Shown here: positions 1 through 11,047 of the stretch, piece after piece
Layout of the letters: every line of letters begins with the position of its first letter
Numbering within the stretch: the stretch's first letter is position 1
DNA from: Echinarachnius parma
Taxonomy: Eukaryota > Echinodermata > Echinoidea > Clypeasteroida > Echinarachniidae
NCBI GenBank assembly: GCA_037951105.1
Contig: JBAMJV010008107.1
Coordinates: 1-64,000 of the forward strand
Direction of reading: 5' to 3'
DNA length: 64,000 nt
Notes under the pieces: model-generated
What the model saw: the letters and a program-made list of their open reading frames with translations, nothing else
What the model was told of the DNA's origin: nothing
Databases searched by the model: none
Translations under genes and position numbers: made by a program

Positions 1-1076
1 TCAAAGTTATTTGCATTTGAAAAAAGGTGAGCAGAATTTAGAATGCTTTGGCCTTTGGTGCCTGCATACTTTTTGTTTGCATTTACGGATCTTTCTGTGT
101 ATATGTTTGATTTTGCTGTTTTGACGGAGTACTTTACTGGTAAGTACTGTGCATTGTGATAGGATCATGATTTGCAAGGTGGGTACTAAGTACAGTTTGT
201 TCTGGGTAATGTACCACGTGTGCTGCAACTTTTGTAGAGGACAGTCATTATTGTCAAATCGGATAGGACATGGATTGACTGGAATTAGGAAATGTATTCT
301 TGTGTTTTTTTCTTCTAAATAACTGGCAAGCTCTTTGACATTCTACCAGAATCATGTGCATGTACTAGAAGAGTTGGTAAGAATTGAAAGTTGTAACTTT
401 CACTCTCTTGCTGTGTTTGTTGACTTTTTGCAACAAATAAGGTAATTAGGTCAAGTTTTGTCATCGATATTTTTACATTCATTCTTTGCAAGCCGTGCAC
501 ATGTACTGTGTATTATCTAGTGCCAATCAAAACAGCTATTTCTTCCTGCCTAATTTACTCTCAAAATAAAAGTGCAGAAAAAAAACCAGGTCTTTACACT
601 TTACAGAGGAAATTATGTTTAAACCTGACATGAATCTACTACATGTATATACAGCCGTACTACAATTGTAATAACATTCATGTACAGTTCAGCATTAAAG
701 TGATCCATTAACTTTGTAAAATTCAACCAAAATCACTTGGAGCTTTCACACTTCTATTGTACCTTTTTGTTTAGCTTATGGTAACAGAAGAATGAAATCG
801 GTTTTGATTTTTCAAATGTCTCCCTAATTATGGATATATTTAAGATTGAATTTGAAAGCATCTATTGACCCTCTTGACCGTAGTCGAGCATTTGATCCTA
901 TGAGGTAGGGGTTAGTTGCACAATTTTTGTCCTGAAAAGGGAAAAGAATCTTTAAAGTGCAACAGGGAGCTTGTTGAGATAAGAAAGTATCTTGAGTTGA
1001 GTATTGCTTGTAGTTGTCAGAGCTAGCTGTGATGTGACTGATGGTTTAATTTGTGTGTGTTTGTAGTTTACTTTAG
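1..1076. other. Upstream non-coding stretch, no gene seen
   Basis: AT-rich sequence with only short open frames on either strand. None resembles a known protein or shows a convincing exon with paired splice sites. It could be intergenic DNA or the 5' intron of the MEF2 gene whose coding part begins at 14490; the window does not decide between these. Confidence 0.5.
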
Positions 1077-1090
1077 TTTTCCCCATCCAG

Positions 1091-1231
1091 GGCCCCGTTG
1101 CAGAAAGCAGAGATGCCAACCGTTCCGTTTTTGCCGTATTTGTTACGTTTTTTCACGCAAAATACGGCAGTACGTTTTCCCCTAATAAAATACGTTTTCT
1201 TGGAAAAAAAAAAAAAAAAAAAAAAAAAAAC

Positions 1232-1276
<45 letters not shown>

Positions 1277-1762
1277 CTCTTTTCTTTTTCCCCTCTTTAT
1301 AGAAACGATCGGAAATCGGCAACAAAATTTACGTTGAACCCTGATAAACTATTACTCCAGATACATATTTTAAATATGTCACAAATAAACCGAACAAACT
1401 CATACAAACGCTGGTGTGATCGACCGAACCAACTTTTACATTAACGCGCGCGTAAAGAGTATTTTTGCTGCGCGAATTGGCTTCGCGAAAAAATATGTTT
1501 TTTTTGCCTCTAAAAGTTGGCAGCTCTGAAAATACTTTTTTTTGGTTCAAAATACTGTTTTTTACCTCTCAGAATACTTGTTTTGGTTTGTGAAGGTTGG
1601 CATCTCTGAGAAAGAGATACAATCGATTGTAAGTTGCAATTAATCGTAAGTCAGATCACATGTTCTAGATGCGCAAATCTGATTGGTTGAAACGCGTACA
1701 TTTTCTGACTTACGATCAATCGTAACTTACAATCGATTGTATCTCTTTCTGCAACGGGGGCC
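1091..1762. mobile_element. Harbinger-like MITE (middle of the nest)
   Basis: The ends are inverted: GGCCCCGTTGCAGAAAG on the left and its near-exact complement, with one extra C, on the right. The flanking trinucleotide CAG occurs on both sides, which fits the 3-bp CWG target duplication known for PIF/Harbinger elements. Inside the right half, arms at about 1611-1660 and 1700-1750 (both with ACAATCGATTGTA) form a long hairpin. Without the inner insertion the element would be about 165 bp and non-coding. The superfamily assignment rests only on terminus and duplication length. Confidence 0.65.
1108..1608. mobile_element. Inner terminal-inverted-repeat element
   Basis: A perfect 13-bp inverted repeat, CAGAGATGCCAAC, bounds 501 bp. 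The hexamer AGAAAG lies directly outside both ends (1102-1107 and 1609-1614). Removing the element and one hexamer restores GTTGCAGAAAGAGATAC, exactly the complement of the other arm of the surrounding MITE. The interior has an A27 run (1204-1230) next to a T43 run (1234-1276) and no coding capacity. The termini look hAT-like, but the 6-bp duplication is not the usual 8 bp. Confidence 0.7.
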
Positions 1763-1845
1763 CAGGACTGTTCCCCAAAATACTCCTGCTGGGGTCTATG
1801 GAGAGTACATGTTATAGCAAAATCAATTAGTCATTAATGGGTTAA

Positions 1846-2891
1846 AGTAACACAAATCCTTTCAATTTGCTGGTATGTATAATTACATAATTATTCTAAG
1901 AATGTTCTGAGTTCTGACCCCAACATCATTGCGAATAAGTGGTTTTGGTGCCATTTCTGTGTGACTGAAATCCTTCTATCCTGTAACTTGTACACGTGTA
2001 TGCAATCCACATTAGTTAGAAGACTGAAGTGTTCATAAAGCTGTGTATGATGTGGCTATGGCTTCGGTTGGGCACCCATGTGATTAGTGACGTGCGTACT
2101 CCACAAAATAAGCAAAGACGAACCCACTGAGTGTGTGTTATGAATGCCAGTATACTACATGCAGCATGCAGCAGGCGTGCTAACTCCGGGTGCCATGCTA
2201 ATAAGTGTGAGTATATTCTCTGATAATAATGATGGGAAAATGAGATGATCATCAGGGGAGGTGATTAAATCGCAAAACAAGCCTGAAATATTGTGGTTTG
2301 TGTAGGCAGTGTAGGCTACATGTACACTTATCAGAGCATCTCTCAAAGCTGTTTGTGTAGACCGCAGAGCATGTTCCAGCTGTAGGAAGTAAATCATCAT
2401 ATTGTATCTACTGCTAAAATTGGGAACGTGGAATCACTATCATTGTTAATGAAGAGTAGAAGTGTTAAAACAAAAGGAAAATGCATTTTTTCTTTCCAGG
2501 AAAGAGAGTACCCTTGATTAATGAATTTGTAAAAAAATCGAGCGTCATCGGTGTATATGCTGCAAACTAATGCTCGTAATGAAGAGCCTAATGTAAAAAT
2601 TAAGGAGGAGGATGATGATGTTAGTGTAAGGATGGGTCATTAACTGATTATGATTTCTTATATGCTGAGTTCAAGCTATATTCGCAGTTGGTTGAAATGG
2701 CCATCTAGATCTAATAGGACCCTGAATATTTCATGAAATTTTTCCTATTGTTGTAAAAATAAAATGTCCAATTATTTTTCCTGCCACCACAGCAACAGCT
2801 TTAATGCTCCATTCTGATTGACTGGTAACATTGGACATTTACCAATACTGAACAATGTTCAGTGTAACATAAGGAGCCGTCCATGGAATAC
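1846..2891. other. Non-coding stretch, nothing recognised
   Basis: Short frames only. No splice-bounded exon, RNA gene or repeat structure was recognised. Confidence 0.4.
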
Positions 2892-3414
2892 ATGAATGCA
2901 TGAATGAATGAATGAATTACTTTATTACCAATAGGTTCAAATATAAGTTCAATCATACATGTATATAATATACAAACAGATTGGTAAAAGGACCCTACAG
3001 AAATAGCAACTATGCCTAGTGGGGCGTAGGACCCTCTATACATGAATAAATGACATACATTTAAATGAGGCAAGAAACTATAACATTCTATACTAAGTAT
3101 TTACAATAGTGGACATTCACCCACTAAGAACAACTCAACTATAAGATTATATAAAACATATCAAATCTTTTCAAGAGAATAAAACATGCTATATCTTTGG
3201 CAGCAAATCACAGAAGACTATGAGACGTAATGACTCAATAAATACTTGTTTACATTTATCTTAAAGGAGAAATTCAAAGGGAATAGAATCAAGTTATTAT
3301 GGTTTATTTTATGATAGAATGAGTTATTAAAGCAATTTGTGCAGTTAACAAGTCATGAAAGTGTTCAGTTTCATGTTTTATGAAAATAAAATTTTGGTGA
3401 ATTGACCCTCCCCT
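2892..3414 (-). mobile_element. Probable LINE/SINE 3' end, minus strand
   Basis: Read on the minus strand, the sequence ends in AATAAAGTAATTC followed by repeated ATTC units (plus strand about 2892-2918, ATGA repeats). This is a typical simple-repeat tail of CR1/L2-like non-LTR retrotransposons. The body to the right has no long frame. The minus-strand reverse-transcriptase C-terminal fragment at 4886-5101 has the same orientation, so both may belong to one retrotransposon copy split by the 3.4-4.8 kb insertion. The outer limit at 3414 is approximate. Confidence 0.45.
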
Positions 3415-4790
3415 TTACCATGAAATCGGCACAGCAAAGTGGCTCTGTGCGTGACGTAAGAGCCGGGCTTTGCTCTCCCGACAGCTCTAGCTCGAACGGC
3501 GATCTACACGCAAATGTTCATAGAGTGGACGCAGTTCTACTCTCTCAAAATGATTGAATATTGCCTGAATAATCAATATCTGACACACAGTTGTCCTCCC
3601 ATGTCCTGAAACATATCCTAATTTCAATATTCATGTCATTATTGGCATTGAAAAAAGTGTCAATCTCCGTAAAATAACTGTTTACAACTCACCATTTTGC
3701 CGAATTGTTGTTCATATTTACACGGAGATAGTATGAAAAACAAATCTATTATAGCTGTGTTTCAAAACAAAATTACCTAGTAGAATCATGTTCCGAGCTA
3801 GAATTGCCTTTGTTATAACATTATATAATATTTCTTATCCATTTCAATATGTCAATAACTGGTATAATTACATAGAATAGTGTATTTCTCACCGTTTTGT
3901 TTTGGTTTTGTTTCGTTTCGTAAAAGTTTCGTCCATCGAGAAATACATGCAAGCGCACGATTGTATATATACCCGGCCGTATACTATGCATATTGTATTG
4001 TGTATGTTATTGAACTAAAAGTAGTTCCAACGTATGCGCTATATTCGAAGCTTTCTACAGTCCACACGATCACGATCTCGCTCTAGAATTACATCTGACA
4101 GTTCAACATGGATGAAGAATTTCAACAAAACAGCCTGTTAATGGACTTCGAAGTATCCGTGGAGGAGCAAGCTAGCTAGCTAACACGTGCACTCGTTTGT
4201 TTTGATGCGCGCGCAGGAAATGTAAATCCGCCAGCGCTATCAGCCGTATAGGTAATGCGGCTGCCAATGTTCAGAGAAATCGCGGATGAATCGTAACAAC
4301 ACAGGTGATCGCGAATCTAATTCACTCAACTTTTCAAGCTAAACCATGAAACTAGCCATGATATATCGACTAAAAGTAATAACTATTCTGCGTTTTTTTT
4401 TTTATTTCATTGGATTCATAATGATTATTAACTGTTTGTTTCCATAATGGAAGTGGTAAATTCTCCGTCTGATATGTCAAAGTGAAACTACATGTTGGTA
4501 AAAAATCGCCTGCTCCCAAATCTGTGTCTTTTTTCACCTTTTTCAATTTTTTTTGTCACAAACAATACATTTGTTGGAATATCATGATGAAAATATAAAT
4601 GAGAAGCAAATTACAAACAATGTAGTATTAAAATTTATTCTTGGTAAGGGAAAAATAGCACATAAGTTGAAGCTTGTCTTTCCAGCCTGGTATATTATAC
4701 GCTTATCTACATACAACCGCGGCAGCCGCGTGGGCTTCAAGCCCGGTTCTTACGTCACAGCTAAAGGCCGTTTCGTGTAGCGATTGAGCG
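3415..4790. mobile_element. Putative insertion with inverted ends
   Basis: Imperfect inverted repeats lie at 3446-3472 (core TGACGTAAGAGCCGGGC) and 4735-4762 (core GCCCGGTTCTTACGTCA). Between them is about 1.26 kb of AT-rich DNA without recognised coding sequence. The two cores contain TGACGTAA, a CRE-like word. Exact termini and a target duplication were not found, so the boundaries are approximate. It lies between two pieces of a possible minus-strand LINE. Confidence 0.35.
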
Positions 4791-4885
4791 AATTTGTCCC
4801 TGGTAATAGGGTGATGTTTTCACCCTAATTTCGCTTTTATGGAAGCGTTATATTGTTTGAATGTCAGTCAAGCTCATTCTATGGC

Positions 4886-5101
4886 TTATAAGCTTTCTGT
4901 AGATATGAATATCGTCATATTTAGGGGTTTTCTTTGATTTTCTCCTTTAATAAGGTGGAGTCTATCAAGTCTTCGTATCTCCAAAGGCATACTATTCCAA
5001 ATATCAGATCCCTGAAATGAGATTGAAGTTTTTCCTTGCTCTGTTCTCATCTGAGGCATCTCATACATGTATGTTGAGTGTAATTCTGGAGCAAAGTACA
5101 T
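4886..5101 (-). pseudogene. LINE reverse-transcriptase ORF, C-terminal fragment
   Basis: A minus-strand frame of 71 residues contains RTEQGKTSISFQGSDIWNSM followed by PLEIRR. This matches the pattern seen at the very C-terminus of CR1/L2/Jockey-type LINE polymerases: R-T-x-x-G-K, an aromatic residue and glycine, then W-N-S-x-P-x-x-I-R. No catalytic reverse-transcriptase motifs are present, so only the tail of the protein survives (5'-truncated). It ends in a natural stop at 4886. Family recognition is from memory and has no alignment behind it. Confidence 0.5.
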
Positions 5102-7647
5102 GTTGTAATTATTAGTAGCAATGTGTGTGGTCTTGGAATCACGTTCCTATATAGCACATGTAGGTAGAGTTTATTCCAGTATGCTAAGTACTGTACTTGA
5201 TGTCCTGCGGAACATCTATGATGAAGCATGTCAGATGGGACATGTGCGTCACTGGGCTGGGCTGGGCTGGGCCGCTGGGGCAGGCATACACTGATGGAAG
5301 AGACCTGATCAGATTCACAAGTAGGGCTGTTCACACTGGTCAATAGTCTTTGTGTTAAACCGGGGCACATGAATATGTGCACATGTGTGTCATGAATCTA
5401 AACCAGTCTCTTCTCTTGAAAGAAAATTTGTACTCAATAAATTACAAAAACCTGTGCCTGTATTTATAAACACTGAAGCCACAATGTATTGGATTTAATT
5501 TCTAAGCCCTCGGAAAAAAAGTGACAGAAAAAGTATGACAATTAAAACCCTGTCAAGGTAGGTATAGATATTGTCATCTTAGAAATGTCATCCTCTGCTC
5601 CACCACCACCTCCACCACCATCAGCATTTATAACCCCTTCCCAAGCTGAGTTGCCCCTTCCCTTAGTCCTCCATCATTCATGTAGACTAGTCACATTTGA
5701 CCCCTAACCAAAGAAAAAACAATTTTTGTCCTGTACACTGTAGGCAACTTAAAATCTCCTCACGTGTTTATGAAGATATGTTAATCTCAGAAGATTCTTC
5801 ATTCTGTGTTAATACCTGCCCCCCCACCCTGATGCCCCCTATTCCCCATTCCCCCATCATCATGGATGTGATATGGTTTGCCTACGCCCCCACCATCGAT
5901 GCCCCTCTTCCCCATCATCATGGTGTGATATCTGGTTTGCCTACCTGCCCCCATCATCAATGCCCCTCTTCCCCATTCCCCCATCATCATGGTGTGATAT
6001 CTGCCCCTACCCTGACGCCCCTCTTTCCTATTCCCCCATCATCATGGTTGGATATCTGGTTTGGCTTCCTTCCCAGGGCATGTTTGCAAGTGAAATGAGG
6101 GTTGCGTCAGAGATGTCTACTTCTCTATTATCCACCCATCTTCCGGCTCTTTGTGGGGTTTACTTTCTCATGCTCTGGTTGCCATGGCAATGTGACTTCA
6201 TCGGCGTGTAGGTTCCTGATCTACCTGGTGGCCGATGTTCTCTTTTCCCTTAGTTGTTGTTGAGTCTTGGTTTTTTCTGTTGTTGATAATTCTTGTGAGA
6301 CATGTTTTCTGGCTGCTAGCTGAATCCAGAGGACATTTGGTTGTTTCTTAAGTATTTGTTGTTGTTTTCTTTTAGTTTATTAAGTAACTACTGGGCCGCT
6401 CAGTTGGAGAGCTTAAAAAATAATCAATGTGCAAAATCTGTTGCAGTTGTTATGAGATACCCCATGTATAGTCGTCTTATGAAGTTGTTGACGTTTCTAT
6501 TTCAGTCTGTATGAAAATATTAAAAACAAAGATCAATTTCAAAGAAATTGTCTGGATAGTATCGAGATAATTTGGAAATACATGTTTTGTTCTCTTCAGT
6601 TTGAATTGATTTTTTGCTTTGACATCCATGCATGTAATATTAATAAACAGTTGGTATTTTTCTTATTCTTTAGATCTAGAAATCTCCTTTGTTTTGAACT
6701 TGAGAATGCTAACTGAACTGTTTGTAGCCCAAATGAAATACATGTTGAAGTTTATTATAAATGATTGAGTATAGCATGGATTTAGAAATGTATGAAATGC
6801 AATGACTGAATTAGTCATGAAACTTAAAAGCTCTTCCAAGTCTTTTTTTTTTGTGTTTGGCAACTTCGTACTCAATACCATTCTCTCCTGTTCTTGGGGA
6901 GGAGAATGGCTGTTTAGATCCAAATGATAACAGTCCTGTTGGAAGGCACATCAATGTATGTAGCATGATTTTCATATTTTGTTCAATTTGCTTTTAATGG
7001 ATTTTGTACACAATTATGTTGTTTTTCTTGAAAAGGGCAGGCTTGTTTTGAGGAGAATGTTTGTGATTGTGATTGTTATCAATTGTGTTGTTTTTCTTCT
7101 GTTTGCTGGGCTGCTTGGCTTGCCCATAATCCAGAGGCAGCTGACATTGCCAAGAGCTCTGTGATATAGTCGCTTTATTCTTGTGTTCAAGTTAGAGGAT
7201 AAACAGGCATATTTTGATTTATTAGGAATATGTTGGTATTGTGCCAATTTCTAGTTTTATGTAACTGGTACTGCATTAATGTTACACATACACAGTCAGA
7301 ATGCAACTCAGCCCGATTCCACTGTATTTATTCATATCGTATTCATAGATTTCCGAACCGCACGCACCAATGAGCAAAGCAGAGGGGTATTATTTTGAGC
7401 TTTATGGAACCTTAACATAGTCTTTAATGAATGAATGTGGTATAAAATGTTAGAGGAAGAATCATATTTTATGTCTATCATAATTAATCAAGTATTAAAT
7501 CAAATTTTACCAGTGCAATTTGTTGTCAAATATCACCAAGGTGAAAAATAACAGTTTATGCTTCTTGCGTCTCATTGATTTTATAATCATTGTAAAGCAT
7601 GTTTTATACTCTTTCAGGATACGTAGGTTTTATTTTGTTGCGTTGGA
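5102..7647. other. Non-coding stretch with one simple minisatellite
   Basis: Apart from the CATCATCATGG-containing repeat at 5830-6060, only short non-conserved open frames are visible. No exon, RNA gene or transposon end was recognised. Confidence 0.4.
5830..6060. repeat. Imperfect minisatellite, about 40-60 bp unit
   Basis: Four or five degenerate copies of a unit combining CCCCATTCCCCCATCATCATGG with GTGTGATATCTGGTTTGCC. The overlapping open frames on both strands follow from the repeat and carry no protein-like conservation. Confidence 0.6.
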
Positions 7648-7649
7648 TA

Positions 7650-7978
7650 ATCGGGTCAGGAGCCAAGAAAATACCACTCAGGTACAAATTAAGAACAACT
7701 AAAATGCGAACGAGCATTCCCATTGGATGGTACGAAGGGGTGTGTTTGAAGCGGGCCAGTGATTGGCCTCATTCAAATAACGCAATACCAGGCTCCCCTC
7801 GGAACAACGCGCTGTGCGGGGAAAGAGAAATTCTCTCTCCCCCTCTCTCTTCTTCGCGGGACGTGGAGAATCTGCGTGATGCTGATTCAACCAATCAACA
7901 GGCTGGATTGCCGCTGAAAGCCAACAATATGATATTTTATTTTGTCCTTTGCTGGTCTTTGTTGGCTCCTGACCCGAT
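7650..7978. mobile_element. MITE with TA target duplication
   Basis: The inverted ends ATCGGGTCAGGAGCCAA and TTGGCTCCTGACCCGAT are complementary, apart from neighbouring mismatches, and lie directly inside TA dinucleotides (7648-7649 and 7979-7980). The 329-bp interior is non-coding, relatively GC-rich, and contains ATTGG/CCAAT words in both orientations. A TA duplication suggests a Tc1/mariner-type non-autonomous element. Confidence 0.65.
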
Positions 7979-7980
7979 TA

Positions 7981-10187
7981 AGAAATAAACGGCTTCAAAA
8001 TTGACATATTTGTAAAGTGTATTAAATTACCTTTCATATGGTATAAATATGAAGGAGACGCAAGTACATTTTGTAAGTTTTCAAGCCGAATGAAAAAGAG
8101 CTTTCAAAAACGAATTTTGTCAAGTTATTACACTTGATTTTCATCTTTTTGTCGTTGTTGAATTAAAAATATAATTATATGGAAGCAAAGAATGACATAT
8201 TTTCTACAATGTCATATATCACATTGTACAATTGGTTATTGCAAACTGAAGTTATCGCATTTTTAAAATGATGTATCTCCAGCCGAGTACTATTCGGGTG
8301 AGAAAGTTTGATCGTTGGAATCTGAATAAAACGAGCGTTTTAGCCTCATTAAAACATGCTTTGCTCTATGACTGTACAGAACAAACTGTAAAATTAAAAG
8401 CTGTAATTTTTGGTTAAATTTTACGAGGGTTTGTGCATTATGTTTTGTTGAAGGTATGCGTTCATTGATTTGCGTTGGTTCAACTGCATTGCATATCAAA
8501 CACATTATACTAGAAACTTTCTAGAAAGGTCTACATTTTTGTGTGAAGTGTTTTGGGGGGTTGGGTGTGCATTACGTTGTAGAAAGGACCCAGGCATTTG
8601 ATTGAAGTCAATGTGGGACTGCCTAGAGGCCTGCACCTTGACAGTGGGGTGCATTGGTGACATTCTCAGCATTGCAGCTCCCCACTACCAGCCACAGGGT
8701 CACATGAGTAGTGACACACTGCCAGAGCAAAAGCAAGCCAACAGGGCCTGTTTACATACATGTTCAATTACCAGCAGAAACGCTCAATCTAATGCTTGCA
8801 TGCCCGCCTGGCATATTTCAACTAGGAGTAGGACTGTGCAAATGGTCTGTTTACATACAAATGTACATGTACATGTTCAATTATCATCACAACTGGTTAA
8901 TTCAATGGACTTTCATACATAACAAACACATTGCTTGAACACAATGCGGGAAGCCAGTGTTGGGATAAAAAGATACTAGGCTTATCAAGCAGGCATGACT
9001 CTCAATTTATGAGAAACATGTTGTTCAATTACGAAATGTATGAACACAAAATGACTGCAGTTGTTGCATGCCCATTTAATGTTTGAATGGGTATGTAATA
9101 TGCAATAAATGTTGGTTGGGTTTCAAGATTCATGTGATTTTCATGATGTGTTGACAGCTTTACTGGCTGATCAAGGTGTAAGCATTCCAAATGGAAGGCA
9201 CAATTCTCAACACAATAACCTGGCAACATTAATGTTGGGGAAACACACTTTTGATGGGTCCTTTTCTGGCATTAAAGTTTGGAGGCTAAATTGCCCTTAC
9301 AATTTGTAGTAGTCAATATTTGATAGAAAGTCTGATGAATTAACACAACTTGATGACGCTGAATTTCCTCATGACGCTTTATGAAACTTGAAATCTTGAA
9401 TGTATACTATGTATTTCTTTTCTAATTGCTGCCTCCATCTTCCATACGTTCCCTTTATTCCCCTTATTTGAGATACACCTTCTTAAATACTATGTAATAA
9501 TACTTTTAGCTAGGCATTGGCAATGGGGGAAATGTTATTCAGAGCACCTACAAATATCATTTCATAAGCACTGCACTGCATGCATGCTATGCAAACAAAA
9601 TTTGTCTCCTGGATTATTTCAATCTTATGTTTCTTCTTAGAAGTTACCATGCACCAGCTGCCCAGGGAGTAGTGTCTGTCTCCACTTGTATAGAAGTGAT
9701 CTGTTGCTGCTACATGATCATTTCAACTCCCTATCCAATAGTGCTACTTGAAGATTCTGTCTTTTCTTTTTGGAGCAGCCCACAAGGGGCCAAGGCTTCT
9801 TGTGAAGATTATTCAATGTTTTTAGGAAACCTACATTGAGTTTTGTTGGCATTGTGCGGGGTGCTGCTCACTGTTATTGAGTTAGTCAGCAAGGTGAAAG
9901 GGTGCAACTGTGATCTGAGAGTAAGCACCTCAACCATTAATATTGAATCTACTGGAGAAAGTTTATCATCCATGGCTCTGTGACTAGTTGAAACCAGCTG
10001 GTGGCCATCTTGTTTTGTCATTTGACAGAATCTGTTGCCGTATTCCTTGAACAATGAAATAGATGGACAAACTTGCTAATTTACATTATTTTTGCATTTT
10101 TGCAAAGACCTTTATAAAGATGGCAACAGTGTGCATGATCAAGTGAGAAGGACATTAATTGCTGCATCCAGTGGTTAATAATGTAAT
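7981..10187. other. Non-coding stretch, nothing recognised
   Basis: Only short frames without recognisable protein similarity. No repeats of note other than scattered ACATGTA words. Confidence 0.4.
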
Positions 10188-10610
10188 GATGTTCTGCACC
10201 ACACTGGCCCCCAGCAGTGAGACAGAGCTGTGAGCAGCTAGAGAATTGTTTGTTTGTATGTTCTGCACCACACTGGCCCCCAGCAGTGAGACAGAGCTGT
10301 GAGCAGCTAGATAATTGTTTGTTTGTATGTTCTGCACCACACTGGCCCCCAGAAGTGAGACAGAGCTGTGAGCAGCTAGAGAATTGTTTGTTTGTATGTT
10401 CTGCACCACACTGCATGGCCCCCAGCAGTGAGACAGAGCTGTGAGCAGCTAGAGAATTGTTTGTTTGTATGTTCTGCACCACACTGGCCCCCAGAAGTGA
10501 GACAGAGCTGTGAGCAGCTAGAGAATTGTTTGTTTGTATGTTCTGCACCACACTGCATGGCCCCAGCAGTGAGACAGAGCTGTGAGCAGCTAGAGAATTG
10601 TTTGTTTGTA
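10188..10610. repeat. Minisatellite, six copies of 69-73 bp
   Basis: The unit runs through CAGCAGTGAGACAGAGCTGT, GAGCAGCTAGAGAATTG, TTTGTTTGTATG and TTCTGCACCACACTGGCCCC. Copy starts are at about 10212, 10281, 10350, 10423, 10492 and 10564. Most spacings are 69 bp, a multiple of three, so several frames stay open on both strands. Two copies carry a GCAT insertion after CACACT. It is very homogeneous and so probably recent. Confidence 0.9.
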
Positions 10611-10886
10611 GAGAATGTCCAAACACTTGTAACTCTTGCTTTCATTTCAAGTGGAGCATGTTTGAGCTCCTTTCCAAGGTACATACATACTTGTGTTTGT
10701 GTCTATTTGCTTACTTGTCTTCTAATAAGCAAAGTGAGCTGTTTTTGCCAAAATTCAGGCCTATCGTATACGCATGGAGTCTGATAATATGAAGGTGTAT
10801 GAGCCCTTATTTTTCAGATACCGCATGTACAATTAGAAATGGCCCTATTAAATAGATACAAGTTTGTTTTCCTGAATAATGGTCAT

Positions 10887-11047
10887 GATGCTGATGAACA
10901 GATGATGATGTTGTTGTTGTTGTTAAAGATGGTGATGTTGCTGATGATAATCAATGTTGATGATGATGTTGATGATGGTGATGATGTTGATGGCGATGTT
11001 GATGATGATATTGATGGTGATGAAGAATATGAAAGAAGACGAAGAAG
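10887..11047. repeat. GATGAT/GTTGTT-rich simple repeat
   Basis: Imperfect trinucleotide array rich in GATGATGTT, ending in GAAGAA. The Asp-rich plus-strand and Ser-rich minus-strand frames are products of the repeat. Confidence 0.75.

Larger units (their letters stand above)
1077..1845. mobile_element. Short hairpin MITE, interrupted by nested insertions
   Basis: The two outer pieces, about 1077-1090 and 1766-1845, join into a roughly 90-bp element closely matching the intact hairpin at 39554-39644. Shared words include CCAGGACTG, GGTCTATGGAGA, TACATGTT and TAGCAAAATCA, with GGGTTAA at the right end. The left terminus is less well preserved. The interruption is the 672-bp element at 1091-1762, flanked by CAG on both sides. 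Confidence 0.7.

Noticed and set aside
10081-10626. 181-residue minus-strand frame
   Set aside because: Product of the 69-bp minisatellite; other frames across it are also open.
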